From Favolaschia claudopus (taxonomy: Eukaryota > Basidiomycota > Agaricomycetes > Agaricales > Mycenaceae): DNA of 64,000 nucleotides. Location: positions 124,001-188,000 of the forward strand of contig JAWWNJ010000012.1 of NCBI GenBank assembly GCA_037176885.1, given 5' to 3'. A program made the translations under genes and the position numbers. The notes beneath the pieces are model-generated. The model had not been told where the DNA came from. It worked only from the letters and a program-made list of their open reading frames with translations, and made no database searches. Each line of letters opens with the position of its first letter. The first letter of the stretch is position 1. Positions 19,560 through 32,257 of this stretch are shown here, in pieces.

Positions 19560-22098
19560 AAATAAAGTAGCTTCCTAAACAGGAAGGAGGCGAAAACGAA
19601 AACATCGTGGGTGAGGGAGCACGAACAAAGTAGCGGGATGTCAAGCACACGAGGGAGGCGACGAGCAACAGGCGGGAGATAACATCGAGGTCACAAGTGG
19701 CGAAGAAAAACGATATAAATACCCAGCACGTCCTATCTCGACTCGAGGCGCAGGTCCCAGTAGCAGGTAGCGAGGGACGGGAGCTCGTTGTTCTAAGATC
19801 CTCATAAACCCGCGAGCGTTGGCAGGGATCACGCCAATCCCAATCCGACATGTCCAGTTGATGTCCAGGGAGCATTGACCGTGGATGCTGTACCCTCGAG
19901 CCGGGAATCAACGTGCTTGCCCTCAAGCTTGCGGGGTGAACTACCCAGCAAATCCCATCACCGATCGCACAAGGCGGGACACAAACTCGATGCCATTGAT
20001 CAGCAACGCGTAGCCTTGGCCCTTGACAAAGCGTCGAGCAGCTAAGCGCAAGGACAAGGACAAGCGATTGCACAATGCCGACGCCGAAGGATAGCGACTC
20101 CGGCCGAGTGCATGTACGAAAGCGGGAGCTAGGCGGAACGCAGGCGACAAGAGGATATACAAGAACGCCGTCGAGCCCCGGGAGACGAAGGCGCCAATGC
20201 GCATGAGACAGGGCGTCTTCGACAAGCCGCACCTGGGTGGTGCCGAGGACGAGCGGCGGGATCGAGACAGATGTGAGTGAAAGCTTGACTGCCTACATGA
20301 TTAGGTCGGCCAGTGCACACACGCAAAAGAAAAGCCTGACTGACCTGCCCCTCCCAAGATCAACGCACGCGAGCGTAATCATCCATCCTCCTTTACCTGC
20401 CCACTGCCGCTCCCCGCCATCCTCCCCCACCCCTCCGTCTGACGCAGCACCTCACTCTCCGCCACCTTCAGCTCCACCGCGGCAGCAAGGCGAACGCCAC
20501 CAGCCACCAGCCGACACCGAGGCTGACGCGGATAGAGGAGGCGGCGGTCGCATACGCGACATGGGTGGGCCGACCTAGTGGAAGAGAGACATCGTTAGCA
20601 TGTGCAGTGCCAGCGGCGAACGGGCATAGCGCCGAGAGAACCAGCGTACCTCGTCGTCCTGACCTCACTTGGACCTCACACAGGGTGTCCCGTTCTCACC
20701 CTCCCTCAAGCTCCGTCTTCGACGTGCAGGCGGCGGTGACGAGCATCGACGCGGGTGTACCGTACCGTATTGGGGGCGGTCGACAGTGAAGCATCTAAAG
20801 ATTTTCACAGTGAGTCCGCACGTATACGAGTTGTCCTATACGTGAATGATACACACCCGCGGTCCCGTACCCACCCCAACGCTATAAAGCCCCACAGAGA
20901 CGGAGATAACGGGGGATGCATTCGCGTGCAGAGAGGCGATGACTGTGCGATTCATACCTCCTCATTTCTGGAACGAAAGTCAGTACCGCCGTCGTTGTAC
21001 CATAGAAGAGGATGAGGAGAAAACGGACCATCTACACCCCCGCTAGAGATCCCCTTCCTCTTCCATCTTCCACTTCCCAGTCCTCCTCCGGACAACTATT
21101 ATCCGCATCCGCCTGATCACCATCGCCCCAAAGTACCTCGAGTATGCTAGGCGTAGAGGCCGTCAGGACTCGTCACAAAAGCCGGTATATGAAAGAGAGG
21201 AGGGATGGAAGCGTACATACCCGCACGCACGACCGAGTGCCTGCATGCTCAAGAGTCGAAGCAAGCCGGCGTTAGGTGAGCATGCGCGAGCGGCGGCTGC
21301 GGAGGCGTTCACAACCGATGGAGGCAGCGGCAGATATACCGCGATTAGGTGCAGAAGGGCAGACGGAGGCTTGAAAGGAGGGCAAGTAAGCTTCCCTGAA
21401 AACACAAGACAAGGTCGCACTCACCTTCACAAGCATAACGTCCGGACAACCCCAGAGTATAAGGTCTTCCACCTCCCAGTTACCTCTGACCTGCAGCCAG
21501 GGGAGGCATTCGGCAGGAAGCATCACCATCGACGTCGATTCCGCACGATTTCTGAATGACGAGTCAGCTGCATGGTCAGTGGAGCAACAGCTACGCACCA
21601 CATCCTCCTCGTAGGCAATTCGACGCCGCTTCGTGAAGTGAAGCCGCTTTCCCTTCGCCCGTTGCTCTCGCGGACGCGCTGGAGATACGTATAGACCTTG
21701 AAAAGAAGGCAACAAAAACGAATTTCGTCAGTGCATACCAGGAGACGCAGATACGAGGAGCGCGTACCTTAGTTCTTAGAGGAAGATCGGAGTTGAGAAG
21801 GCAAGTCAAGCTCAGTCTTCAGCGACTTGCTTTTGTCAAGGGCGAGTCTTCATCGAGCGAAGAGATATATAGTCATATAGAGCATTCAGCGCGGTTTCGA
21901 ATACTTACGAGCAGAACGGGCTTCGAAAATCATCTCGGCCGCTCGAGGGGTCGGAAGAGCAAGACTTAGATGACGGGTCAGCCAGCGCCTGGTGCGTATG
22001 AGATTGGCTTGAAGAGTACTTTGGACTTGATGATACAGGTATCAGTGGCGGACATCGCTGTGCGCAGCGACAACGGAGTGACGAAGACGGGAGGACGA

Positions 22099-23429
22099 GA
22101 GGATGTATGAGACGCGGCGGACACACACATCTGAGATGCGGCACACCGCGTTCAAATGCGGCACATGTGCCGAACTTGTTTAAACTGCGGCACACTTCCT
22201 AAACGGGCAGGAGTGCCGATTCTGGAATCTGAACAAGGTCTGTGCGCATCAAATCAAGCAAACAACGAAAAATATGAGTAATGAGGGATCCGAACATTGA
22301 TCCCACTTTCTCTCCCGTACCACGACATGCCTCGCGACAGCTCCTTCGTTATCCGCTTTAAAGCGCGCTGCAATGCCTCTTCAACATGCTGCCGAGGACC
22401 TCGAGTACATCAACAGCTTGCCGAACAAGGTCTTCACGGCATTCAGAAGCCCGGTGCGTGTTCCCTGTCGTGACAGCGTAGACGCGTTCTGACGCGTCGA
22501 ACACGTTCTAGATCATCACCACGGCGTCTACTGAACTTGAATCCACGCCGACACGCGTCACACTCGAGGATAACGCGTCCGATGCCTCCACGGCATCTCG
22601 TTGCGTCAAAACGTATACCGAGGGCAAGCATCAAGTCTCCGGGAGTTTGTCGGGTTCTGAGCACGAAGGAGTGCGGGTAAAACTGGAATCAAAAGGTGCG
22701 CAATTCAGCTGATGATTCCTGGATTGGTGCTAAATATCGCGCACAACCATCTTGTACCCCCGCTCAAAAGGGCATTGATTCTTGACGACATCATAGATTA
22801 TTCCGGCAACATTGTCCAGTCTTCCGCCAGCACTTCCACCTTATCCCACCACTTCCCCCCTCTTCCGTTATCAAAACCGCTACTTCTCACAATACCAGCG
22901 ACGCGGCTTCGAAAAAACCGTCATCTCTGAAGCGGAAGGCGGATGAATCATGAAGTTGAACTGGACAATGTCATCACCACAGCCGCCACCCTCAAAGTGC
23001 CCAGGTGCGCGGGCGCCGATCTTTGACTTGTATTCTTTCGGGGTGAGTTGTATCTTTCATTGGCTCCTCAATATTCACTAAGATTCACTAATAATCTTCA
23101 GTTATCATATCTTCTCCTTAGACTGACCGTATATTATTGATTACATGTAACATGATTACATATTTCTGCCTTTCCTTCATTCCACTGACTGAGAACACGT
23201 TCATCGGACTCGAATGATGTCAATGGTGAAAACTTCTTCAACTTAGCAGCACAGCGTCATCGCGCGCAAACGTCGGAGAGAATATCGGAAGTTACCGGAC
23301 GTGCCGCATCTGTTCTGACACACGTGCCGCAGGTGAGTCTGATGTGCCGCATTTGAGTTTGATGTGCCGCATCTGATTCGGGTGTGCCGAATCTCAGATG
23401 TGCCGTGTGCGCCGCGTCTGTTCAATCCC
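22099..23429. mobile_element. Non-autonomous Mutator-like element, 1331 bp
   Basis: Flanked by the direct repeat GGGAGGACGA (22089-22098 and 23430-23439), a 10-bp target-site duplication. The ends form imperfect inverted repeats of about 45 bp sharing AGACGCGGCG and CACATCTGAGAT. Subterminal copies of TGTGCCGCA or its complement occur at least six times. Repeat copies R2 and R3 lack the insertion and show one uninterrupted version of the target (GAGAAGACGACGGC in R2). Long TIRs with 9-11 bp duplications are typical of Mutator-like elements. No transposase is present; a short spliced frame lies inside (22373-22953). Confidence 0.72.
22373..22953 (+). CDS. Possible small gene inside the Mutator-like element, 132 aa
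   Basis: Exons 22373-22453, 22512-22695 and 22820-22953 give one open frame with GT...AG borders. The predicted protein starts MPLQHAAEDLEYIN and ends in a basic stretch SKKPSSLKRKADES that could be a nuclear signal. The second intron (124 nt) is longer than usual here. No family recognised. It may be captured host sequence or chance; no paralogue in the window tests it. Confidence 0.3.
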
Positions 23430-23860
23430 GGGAGGACGACGGCCATGTTGTCGTCGTCGCTGTGGTGGGCAGCGTCAAGAGGCAAACGTGGGAACGAGTC
23501 ACGTTGCTTCGGTTCGGCTATTCCTCAGCCGACCCTCCTCGTCTTCAACCACCACCTCAAATTCACGCCTAGCCTCCATGAACTTCCTCTCAACGGACAA
23601 GCAATCTACGAACGTTACTCAGCCTCTGGAACTCTACTTAATTGTCTCTCTCAGTGTCACCAATCCATTAAGTATTCTTTGCAAATTCTTGGCAAATTCC
23701 GAATCTCTGGACCTCCAAGTCCGTCGAAGTCCCGGATTAAATGTTCCGCTCCTCAGACATACCAAGGGCGCCGGCATTTTTTATCGTATTTCTTGCATCC
23801 CTCCCCCTTGCTTAACTCTTAGTTTGCGCGTCGATCAATGAATCAAGAATCGGCTGCTGA

Positions 23861-25085
23861 TTTGATTTATTTTCTTCTCCGTCGTGAGTGTTCATGCATA
23901 TGTGTATGCTCGCACATCGTGTGTTCAACACTACCAGGCTCAAGTGTGGGTTGCATCTTCTATCTTCGTAGGTCGATTGCTGAGGCACCATTTACATAGC
24001 GCATTCCCGACCCAATGAAAAAGCTCATCTCTATGCTGTAGCACGTTCAATCCATCAAATACCTTTCGTTGTTTTATGGCACGGTAAATGTTTTCTTCTC
24101 GTTTGATCCAGCTCTTTACATAAACACTAGTGTCTTCCAGCCATGTTTGTCTACGCGGCTCCGAACTGGTGGGCTTTCCCTCGTTTTGGGTTCTTTCTCT
24201 GTTTCCAATCCATAGATAGAGAATCACCACGCGTTTCGTCAGACTGACTGCTCTCGGTAGAGTCGGTGTCAAGATTTACGACGCATTATATCCAGTCAAC
24301 ACGGATAGAGGTTCGATTCGTCGATACTTCTACCAGGGAGGGAAGCATAATTAGTATTTTTCTCGAGCGAGATGCGTGCTTTCCTACTAAATTGTCCCCC
24401 CCTGAATAAGAACCAGTGGTTATTCAGCGCCGCTCCGTCTGAACCGACGATTCCGGTGATAAAAGTTACAAGTGCGTTCTGGTGTTTGGAAGGGGGGACC
24501 TTGAACGCGAGTCACTAGATCCTCCCATTCGTTTCTTGCTTTTGGACCTCGGTTCCCTCTGCTACGGTAAGCGCATCTGGCTGTCATTTTGCCCATCCAG
24601 TCACATTCTCAGCTCAGGTCTTCAACCGAATCTCAACCTCCAACTGCGCTTCGTAAACTCTCCTCACGTATGTAACCTGAATGTCGTCTTCCCGGCGCAT
24701 ACATTTATGCCGAATTTCATCCGGCCCCAGGGCCTACGCTTTTGCAAGCATACGCCGACCGCGTTATGCAGCGCTGAACAAGCATGCTTCTGTAGACACG
24801 TACGCATATACGGCACATGACCAGTCACTTCCAGCTTGCGAGCTTTCGAGCGTTCGAGCTGTTTATCTCTTTCTTTCTCGAAATAATTCGCTCGCCTGCT
24901 CATTCAGTTCGGGCTTTCGCCCTGGTAGCCTTCCGTCTTTCGATATAACTCTCAATTAGGCTCTACGTATCAGGAGCTCTCCTCCTTCTACTTCGATTTT
25001 AAATTTCTTGCAATTTCGCGCACGGTCCAAAAAATCACATCGATTACTGTGTTTACCAAGATACATACGGTCAGAACTTTTGATT
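23861..25085. other. Spacer and 3' flank of DUF6535 copy 2
   Basis: About 24556-25085 is similar, in inverted orientation, to the 3' flank of DUF6535 copy 3 (55150-55678). It contains the empty site CGCATC (24572-24577) corresponding to the 6-bp duplication around the 883-bp element at 55679. GGTTCGATTCG near 24313 resembles a B box but has no paired stem. No gene is evident in 23861-24555. Confidence 0.55.
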
Positions 25086-28000
25086 TCAACAAATTGGACA
25101 ATTGGCAAGTGCAGACGAGAACAAAGCACCGGCAGTCCCATCGTCGACCTGCGTTTCCTCTGCGAGCACAACCCTTATCAAGGTCTTGCGGATTCTCACC
25201 AATCGCCTTTTCGATGTCGCGCTGATGTCCGCTCGTCGATTCGCGATATCAATACCTTCCACAAATACCTTCGCGGCCTCTCGATTATTCAACCAGCGGA
25301 ATCCACAACTGCCAGGCCACCGATACATGTTCAACAACGAACAACCTGCAATTACCTCCACCATAATCGCTTGGAATCCTGCCGGAGCGTCGTGCTCGAC
25401 CGCTGCTTTCCAGATCCTCGCGAAATTTAATTGCTGGGGTGGGCGTACACCATGCGCTGGGCGTACACCATGCGATGGGCTTGCAAGGATGCAATTCCAC
25501 TCATCCGCGTACGGGGACAAGTCGAAAGGGATAGCGAAGTCCAATTGCGTAAGAATGGATATTGTTTCCTTCATTTTGTATGGGAGCGAATGAAGAGTGC
25601 TGGCTTTGTGAATGAATCTCGCTAAAACTGCCAGATGCCCCTCCAGCCCGCTGGAGAGTGTTAGCTCTTCTTCGATGTCAGGAATCGGGAGATTGTCGTT
25701 CAATGTGACGGTCTGAACCAATGAGATGAGTGAGATGGTTTCAGGCTGATCTGGAATCTTGTGTAGAGCCTCCAGCATGCATCGGCTGGGCGCGTGCGGA
25801 TAGGAAGGGGATCGGGGTGTATGAGACGACGATCCCATATTGGCGGCGACCTCCCACATGACTCTGAGAATCTGATCAGTAGATTCGGGACGAGCAGCGA
25901 GCTCCATCGTCAGACAGGAACACAACCACCAGTTATCGCACTGGAGTAAAACCTGCGACTTGGATCGATCGAAACATGGCATCGAAAGATACGGGGAAAG
26001 GCTGATGGATGAAGAGACGTTGCAGTCGGGGCTGGCCTCCTGGAAACGAGCCACAAATCCTAGTAATTTCGCCAGAATCTCGTCTACGTGAGGCGGGTAG
26101 CTCGCAAGCTCACGAGACTGGTAGTCCATGAAGGTCTTGAAAGCATTAGAGTATTTTGCTGCTATATCGGAAGACGCCGCTTCATAGGCAAGCAAACCCA
26201 CGAGCAGAGTTTTGGTCTCGTCAAATCGGTATGGAGGGGATTTAAGTTGAGTCGCCACGTGAATCATGAATTCAAGCGCGTGCTCGTGTCCCATACGGAT
26301 GAGCGTTGGATAGAGAGAGTGGAGCGCGTGTAGACAATCCCTAAACCATTCGGAATTGATCTTAAAAACATCCATTTTCGCGTGCCATACGATACAACGT
26401 CTGAGCAAGATAGAATTGGCAGGTGGCTGGGTCGACGACGGCTGAGGAAGATATGGGTCCTTCCATAACGAACTGTCAGCTAGGTCTTCCAAAGCCTCGC
26501 GGATTTCCAGCGGAACGGGTTGGAGAGTGACTTCGTGGCTGAATCGGCGGAAACAGGCGGTCAAGACCGCAATAGCCATCTCGGTTATACGCATTGCAGC
26601 GAGAAGTATACGCAATCGTAACACAGCATGAACTAAGAATTCATGCTCGTGTACTAGCGGTGCAAGTGCTGTTATATGGAATGAGAAACCAAAGCGGCGC
26701 AACCATGGAGATTCGAGTTGAATTAGGTCCCGATGATCGGTAGACGGAGGCCCGTTCGCCGCGGCCGGAATAGTTGCCAGAGCCCAGAGACATTTCAAAG
26801 TTATCGAACGTCGCCGGGTTTGTGTTTCTGCCTGTAGAAAGAGGGTGGAACGGCGAAGAAATTCAGCCACGCGCTCAAGTAGTCGTGCTTCTCGACTTTG
26901 CAATAGATGGCGAATGGGATCGTCATAGTATGATCTCGCATAACCGGTGGTCGCGAGTGCGTCCACGATGCCCTCCAGAAACGGCTCCAGCTCGTCGTCA
27001 TCAGATAAGGACCCGAGTGTCCAAGCAAGCGCACGACAGTCCCGATCTGTAAGCTGTTCTACCTCGAGTGCGGCGTCGTTCATCGCATCTACCATCGAAT
27101 CGGGCGCTTCCGAGTTTGAGGCATCCACCTTCGTATCGGTTTGTGGACTTCGCTCCCAGGCAGAAACTGATCGCCAAATCGTGCGGATAAGCTGGATTGC
27201 ACGCCAAAGACCGGCGGAGAGAGGGGTCTGGTAGGGAGACTGACAGGAAAAGAGGGGGAGTACAGTGAGCGTCGCGTACGCGATCACCAGAATGCCGAGC
27301 AGAATAACGACGGAGATCATTACTGCTTTGTTCACTGGGACGAGAAAAGCGACGAGGCCGGCAAGGAAGAGGACGAGGGAGGCATGAAGGAGGAGAGGGA
27401 TGATGTCGACGACGGCGTGCATGTCGAAACGCTTCAGGCCGTAGTAGAAATACGAATACAAACGAGCGCGGACCACAGGGGCCGAGCGTCTTTCCGTTTT
27501 ATACTTGAAATCCCGAGCCCATTGTTCAACAAGCGTCGCAATAAGAGCAGAAGATAGACTGAGTCCAAGGCTGATGAACCAGAGGAGGTTACAAACCAAG
27601 GATGAAGTCGGGGTGACGAATGATTCCGGCATAGGCAAGTCAACGGAGCTTTGGTTGGCGATTCCTGATAGCTGGGCGGATATCTGAATGAGGACAGCTT
27701 TCATCTCGTCTCCGGAATTCGGAGTGAGTGCTTGATAGCTTTCGATGAGAAAGGCTGTAAGGATGGCAGAGAAAAGACCGGCCTGAAGGCGTTCGTTTCA
27801 AATCGTCTTCCGAGTCGAATGAGGACAAGGAGAGACTTACAAAGATGAGAACACCTTCCATATCGCTCTTCCAGCTCTCCACAAGCGCCGTGTCGTACTT
27901 CTCCGCCTCCTTCACGTATACGTTCCAGATCTTGACCCCCGCCGTGTCATCATCCGTGGAATCTGTAGAACGGAACGAATGTTGTTAAGAGGGGTCACAG

Positions 28001-28236
28001 TGAAGACATCGGGATAGATGAGACGGATTGCTCACACTCTGTAACGGGCGAGGTGTTGTACTTCTTCACCTTCGACACGTCTACCGACCCGATCTCGACC
28101 GTGGAATCTTTAGAACGGAACGTATTTAAAAGGAGTCACAGTGACGATATCAGCAAGATATCAGGATATTTGAGAAAGATTCCTCACAATGCTTAGGCTC
28201 TGGTGCGGACGAGGTGGCGTCGTCGGGGGAGCTCAT
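25086..28236 (-). CDS. DUF6535 membrane protein, copy 2 (intact), 979 aa
   Basis: Four exons: 28188-28236, 28036-28107, 27841-27962 and 25086-27782; all phases close. The conserved N-terminal DUF6535 domain begins around residue 45 (KIWNVYVKEAEKYD...ESWKSDMEGVLIF) and holds about four membrane spans: AGLFSAILTAFLIE, LVCNLLWFISLGLSLSSAL, LLHASLVLFLAGLVAFLV and VVILLGILVIAYATL. About 750 residues of helical cytosolic-type sequence follow. DUF6535 proteins are expanded in Agaricomycetes and of unknown role. Two partial paralogues lie in this window (16336-17511 and 51713-55150); this is the only complete one. The start ATG matches the position, not the sequence, of the start in copy 3. Exon 2 (72 nt) is absent from copy 3. 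Confidence 0.9.
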
Positions 28237-29119
28237 GGTAGTTTGAGTCAAAAAAAAACGTTGGCGAAGTGGCGTGCTGATTGTTCGCCTTAATCGTGCT
28301 TCTGAGCGGGAAACTTGATAACTTACGTAGGGGGTGGAAGGCTTCGACCAAGCTTCGACCGCAGGTACAGTAACATCAGCATGGTTCTCGAAGTCGGTGG
28401 GACAGAAGTTAACGATGACTCGGACGAGCTGGTATAGTGGTGGAGGAATGTGTAAATTAGCTTTGAATTAGCTCGCAGACGTCGTAGACAAGGCCTTGCA
28501 TGCTGACGGCGTCGTGGGCGTCGTGGTCATGGTCCAGGTCCAAGACGACAGAAGGCAAGGCGTGTTGAAGGCGTGCGAAAATGACGTTGCCATATTCGGC
28601 TCTCGGCAACGAACTTGCAACGAACTGTGCTTTCTCCTCAACAACGTCGGAATCCAATCGGAATCGCCCAACTCCGTCAGCGGCCCTGGACTTTATTATG
28701 CTGTCTTATACTCCCTTTCAGATTTCAACTAGCCTGTAACAAACCACAACTTCGATGCGGGCAACACCCTGAATTCCGCTCTTGCCAGCCTGAGGCCAGG
28801 TGGAATTCTCGAGTCGCCAAACCTGGTAAGATGTTTGTAAGATGTAGAAGGATGTGGAAGATTGGGAAGCCTCATGGAGAAAAGCGAAGGCCTCAACGAC
28901 TCTGGACGAGAAGCGTGCGCGTTCTATAGCCGAAATGAGTGTCATTGAGGTCATGCTGCTATTGATGCGTGTACTAAGTCGCACGCTGAGGCGCGCAAAA
29001 AGACAGAGTTTCTTCGCCATGTGCGTCGAGGCCGGAAAAGAGATCGAAATAGAGCATGAATTGACAACAAACGGATGAGGACAGAAGAATGCAAACTAGG
29101 AGTTGATGCTCAACAACTC
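28237..29119. other. Upstream region of DUF6535 copy 2, conserved in block R
   Basis: Segments at about 28460-28740 recur inverted at about 51250-51490. A plus-strand frame here contains ACENDVAIFGSRQRT, and the matching minus-strand sequence in block R contains ACENDVGDI, suggesting the end of a divergent gene or just shared promoter DNA. No complete gene can be supported. Confidence 0.45.
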
Positions 29120-32100
29120 GAACACCCAAAAAGTCAAGTAATTCCTAAAAGGGAGACAGGCGAAATTTTTCCCAGTGACTCCTGGGTGAGGAAGAGTCTA
29201 GGGCGGAGAACGAGGGAGGATGGAGTTATGACATCGAGCTCGTGGTGACGACACAGCTCCAGCGCTAGTGCCAGAATGCCCCTCGAAGACGGCGCAGTGG
29301 CATCTACACAATTTTTCGTAGGCGGACGCGCGACCGCCCAATCCTCATCCCAACAGTTCATCTGTAGTCATCCCACCAGGATTCCACGCGCTCAGGGAGG
29401 TGATACGTCTGAAATCGACCGCGACATTAACGGAGGCATCGACGATGTATCGTCCTGTAACGTCTGCTCTCATTCGACTCCGTTCTCAGGACAGGAACAA
29501 TCGAAAATCGACGTCACGGCATGCGAGACATGCAATCGGCACCACGCCAACGCCGGGAAAGGCAAGCTATTGGTCGGTGGTCTGCGGGATATATATACGG
29601 AGTAGGTAGGGGGCGATGTAGAGTGAGGGACACGCGGGGCGTAGGGTAGGAGGACGCGGGGGACGGAGGAAGACCGCAGCTCGACGCCGTCGACGAAGAC
29701 TAGACCCCCGAGTCCCAGCTATAAACCGACGAGAAACCAGTGACGCTGGAGAGAAAGATACGATGGGAGACCGCGATGTCGGGAGTCTTGACAAGTGAGA
29801 TAGGTCGCAGGCAGTATTCGACCTTTCAAGGAACACGTCGAGCAGCACACACACCGCGCGGCCTCCTGGCTCAGCGTCAAGATGTTCCCAACCCTCCACA
29901 GTCAGGTATTCCCTCCGCTGCAAGCGGACCGACGAAGGCGAGACGCTCCATGATCTCCTCCTGCTCTCCCGCCATGACCTCAACGCCATACGCCGACAAC
30001 AACTTCAATGCCACGAAGCGCGGTGTCGACAGCGGCGGTAAAATCGAGACTGAGCACAGGCAAAGTCGAAGCGGGTGAGCAGCTAGCACCCTCGGGGACA
30101 GTGAGGATGATAGACGAGTGGGGTGGGGGTGACCTCAAAACCATACCATCTCGGGATTCGGCCTCAAGGAGCGAAAGGAGGGAAGGGCGAGAGAAAGCGG
30201 CGGGGGATGGGGATGGCGAGGTCCAGTGAATGGCTTCGACGTTCGCAGGCGGGGCTGGCGGGCGTCTGCGCTATCTCTTTCTGACGACGACGAAGGGCAC
30301 GCAGAGTTATCGTCATCGCGTCAAGCTGATAAGAAAGTCAGCGCTGTTGCCCTCGTGCCACCCCAGAAGCAGAACGGGGACATACCAATCCTTTCAGTCG
30401 CCCCCCGGCCGCTCCGTCTTCCGCCTCTCGTCTTCACCATCTTCCTTGGCAAGCGCTTGCTCATCGACACCCGGCTTCAAGCGCCACTAGCATTGAAGCA
30501 GCTACAGGCGACAGAGGACGGCAGCGCTCGGAGGGCGGCGAGCGGATAGCGTACTACTAGCGGGCACGACCGCGCCCACATCTTCGTGCTTGCGGAGAAG
30601 ATAACGCGTGCAGTAGCAGCGAATCCGGTGAATCACTGAATGACGCCCCCTGGGTCGCGTGTTTGCTGGTCTCGCTAACGGAAGAGGGTGACGATGCCAG
30701 GCGTGCGATGCTGGCGCATGTATACAGTCAATCCTACTCTCCCTCCCATGACCACTATCCTCGACGTCAAGATCGATGCACACGGCGAGGAGCATCTACG
30801 CGGATATTAAGGGCGTCTGATGACGAGGTATGTAAGAATCTTCATGGTAGGTTAGCAAGTATTTCCCTCAACGCGAAGAAGATACATACGCGCCGACCCT
30901 CAGCGTTGTGAAGCAGGCCCGGTGGTGACGACGAAGCTGCGGCGATGGCCTCTTCCCCTCATCCTTCTTCCCCTCAATCTAAAGCGAAAGTCAGTGCTGC
31001 CCCCGCCGTACTAGCGAAGAGGACCTACCGCGCACACCCCCGGTCGTCGTTTCCTCCCTGTTCCAGTTCATCCTCCTCCAGTTCCTTCCCCCTCCCATGC
31101 CTCTTCCCAGTACGCATCGTCGATGCCCATCCACCTCACCACCATCGCAGAAGAGTCCCTCGAATGCGCTGGGCGTAGAGGTCGTCAATGCTCGTGGCGA
31201 TAGAGGAAGATACGAAAGAAGGGAAGAAGGGGGAGAAGCGGACACGCACCTCTCTACGAGCAAGTGTGCAAGGACTACTACTAGGCTTGGGCGGGCATAC
31301 GGGAGCGACGAGGTCCTGGGCGTAGCGTCCATGACGGTGATTGTGAGAGCGAAAGGCATCGCACAGTCGGATGTGGACGCACGGTGGGTGGTGGACGGGG
31401 AATCTTCGAAGCAGGTCATGGGCTTCCAGTACAAAGGAAGAGACAAGCGCACTCACCTACACATATAGAACATCCAAAACGCACTGAATTACAGATATCG
31501 ATATCTCCACCTTCAGGCACGTCGAAGCAGGGGGCGAAGGCATTCGGTGGGCAGAAGACGTCGTTTATGCGCGCTTTTGTGAATGACGACAGTCAGCAGC
31601 ATCACCTAGGATTCAGGAAGCGAGCAATACGCACGAAATTCTTCCCGAAAGCTATTTGACGCAGCTTCGTCGACTACCCTGTAGCAAGAAGCAGGCTCTC
31701 GTGCTGGGGGAACAAATAAAATTCTCAGTATTGAGGAAGAGCCAGGAGAACAAAGAGCACATACCTTCATTGACCACCGAATCGTCCAGGAGTCGTCGAG
31801 CGAGAGCAGCCAGCGGAGTCTTAGGTCCATACCGAGCACCCAGCACCGCGTCAAAGCTAGCCAGAAAGACCTGCGAGAATCGGCTGCTCGAACGAGCAGG
31901 ATGACGGCGTCACGATGGGATTCACTTAAAGAATAGGATTCAATTGAGGATGTAGGTGTAGGTGGCAGACATCGCGACGCACAGCGATGAGGCGGTGGCG
32001 AGAATGAGAAGACGACGGCGAGTTGTCGTCGTCGCTGTGGTGGACGTCGTCAAGAGAACGTGGGAACGGGTCACGTTGCTTTGGCTCGGCTATTCCTCGG

Positions 32101-32200
32101 CCGAACCTTCCTTGTCTTCAACCACCACCTCAAACTTGCGCGTCGCGCCGATGAAAAGCTCTTCAAACATACCAACGACCTCAAAACATTACCCGGCATG
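29120..32200 (-). repeat. Dispersed relict repeat family, copy R2
   Basis: Same orientation as R1. The head (32140 side) has the CGTCGTCG tract and CTATTCCTCGGCCGA; the tail near 29160-29260 has GAGCTCGATGTCATAAC and CACCCAGGAGTCACTGGG. It has gene-like parts: a frame with GARYGPKTPLAALARRLLDD, a GTATGT donor, and a following exon with VVDEAASNSF. Stops and frame breaks occur throughout. It gives the uninterrupted version of the site where the Mutator-like element entered R1. Confidence 0.55.
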
Positions 32201-32257
32201 CGAGACCTCTGATCTTTCCCTTGAACAAAATTTGATTGAAGCCTAACCTCGTGTTAA

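Larger units (their letters stand above)
19560..23860 (-). repeat. Dispersed relict repeat family, copy R1 (split by an insertion)
   Basis: Homologous to 29120-32200 (R2) and 56900-59810 (R3). All three share a head with CGTCGTCG tracts and TTCGGCTATTCCTC-type sequence, gene-like segments with conserved splice sites (for example a donor GTGAGTGCR in each), and a tail containing CTCGATGT(T/C)AT followed by a T-rich end. In R1 the tail has TATTTATATCG, a TATA-like stretch. No copy has an intact reading frame. It was probably a multi-exon gene or a passenger of a mobile element; I cannot name it. R1 is interrupted at 22099-23429. Confidence 0.6.
19560..28740 (-). repeat. Duplication block L (inverted partner of block R)
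   Basis: Read on the minus strand the order is upstream flank, DUF6535 gene, 3' flank, spacer, repeat copy R1. The same order occurs on the plus strand at about 51240-59810 (block R). Matches I could see include the gene exons, 300-600 bp of 3' flank, the upstream flank (CCAACTCCGTCAGCGG against CCGCTGACGGAGTTGG), and the R repeat. The outer ends are approximate. A 1331-bp insertion is present only here (22099-23429); two 883-bp insertions are present only in block R. Confidence 0.75.

Noticed and set aside
25102..25593. Long plus-strand frames opposite the DUF6535 gene
   Set aside because: Shadows of the real minus-strand coding frame.
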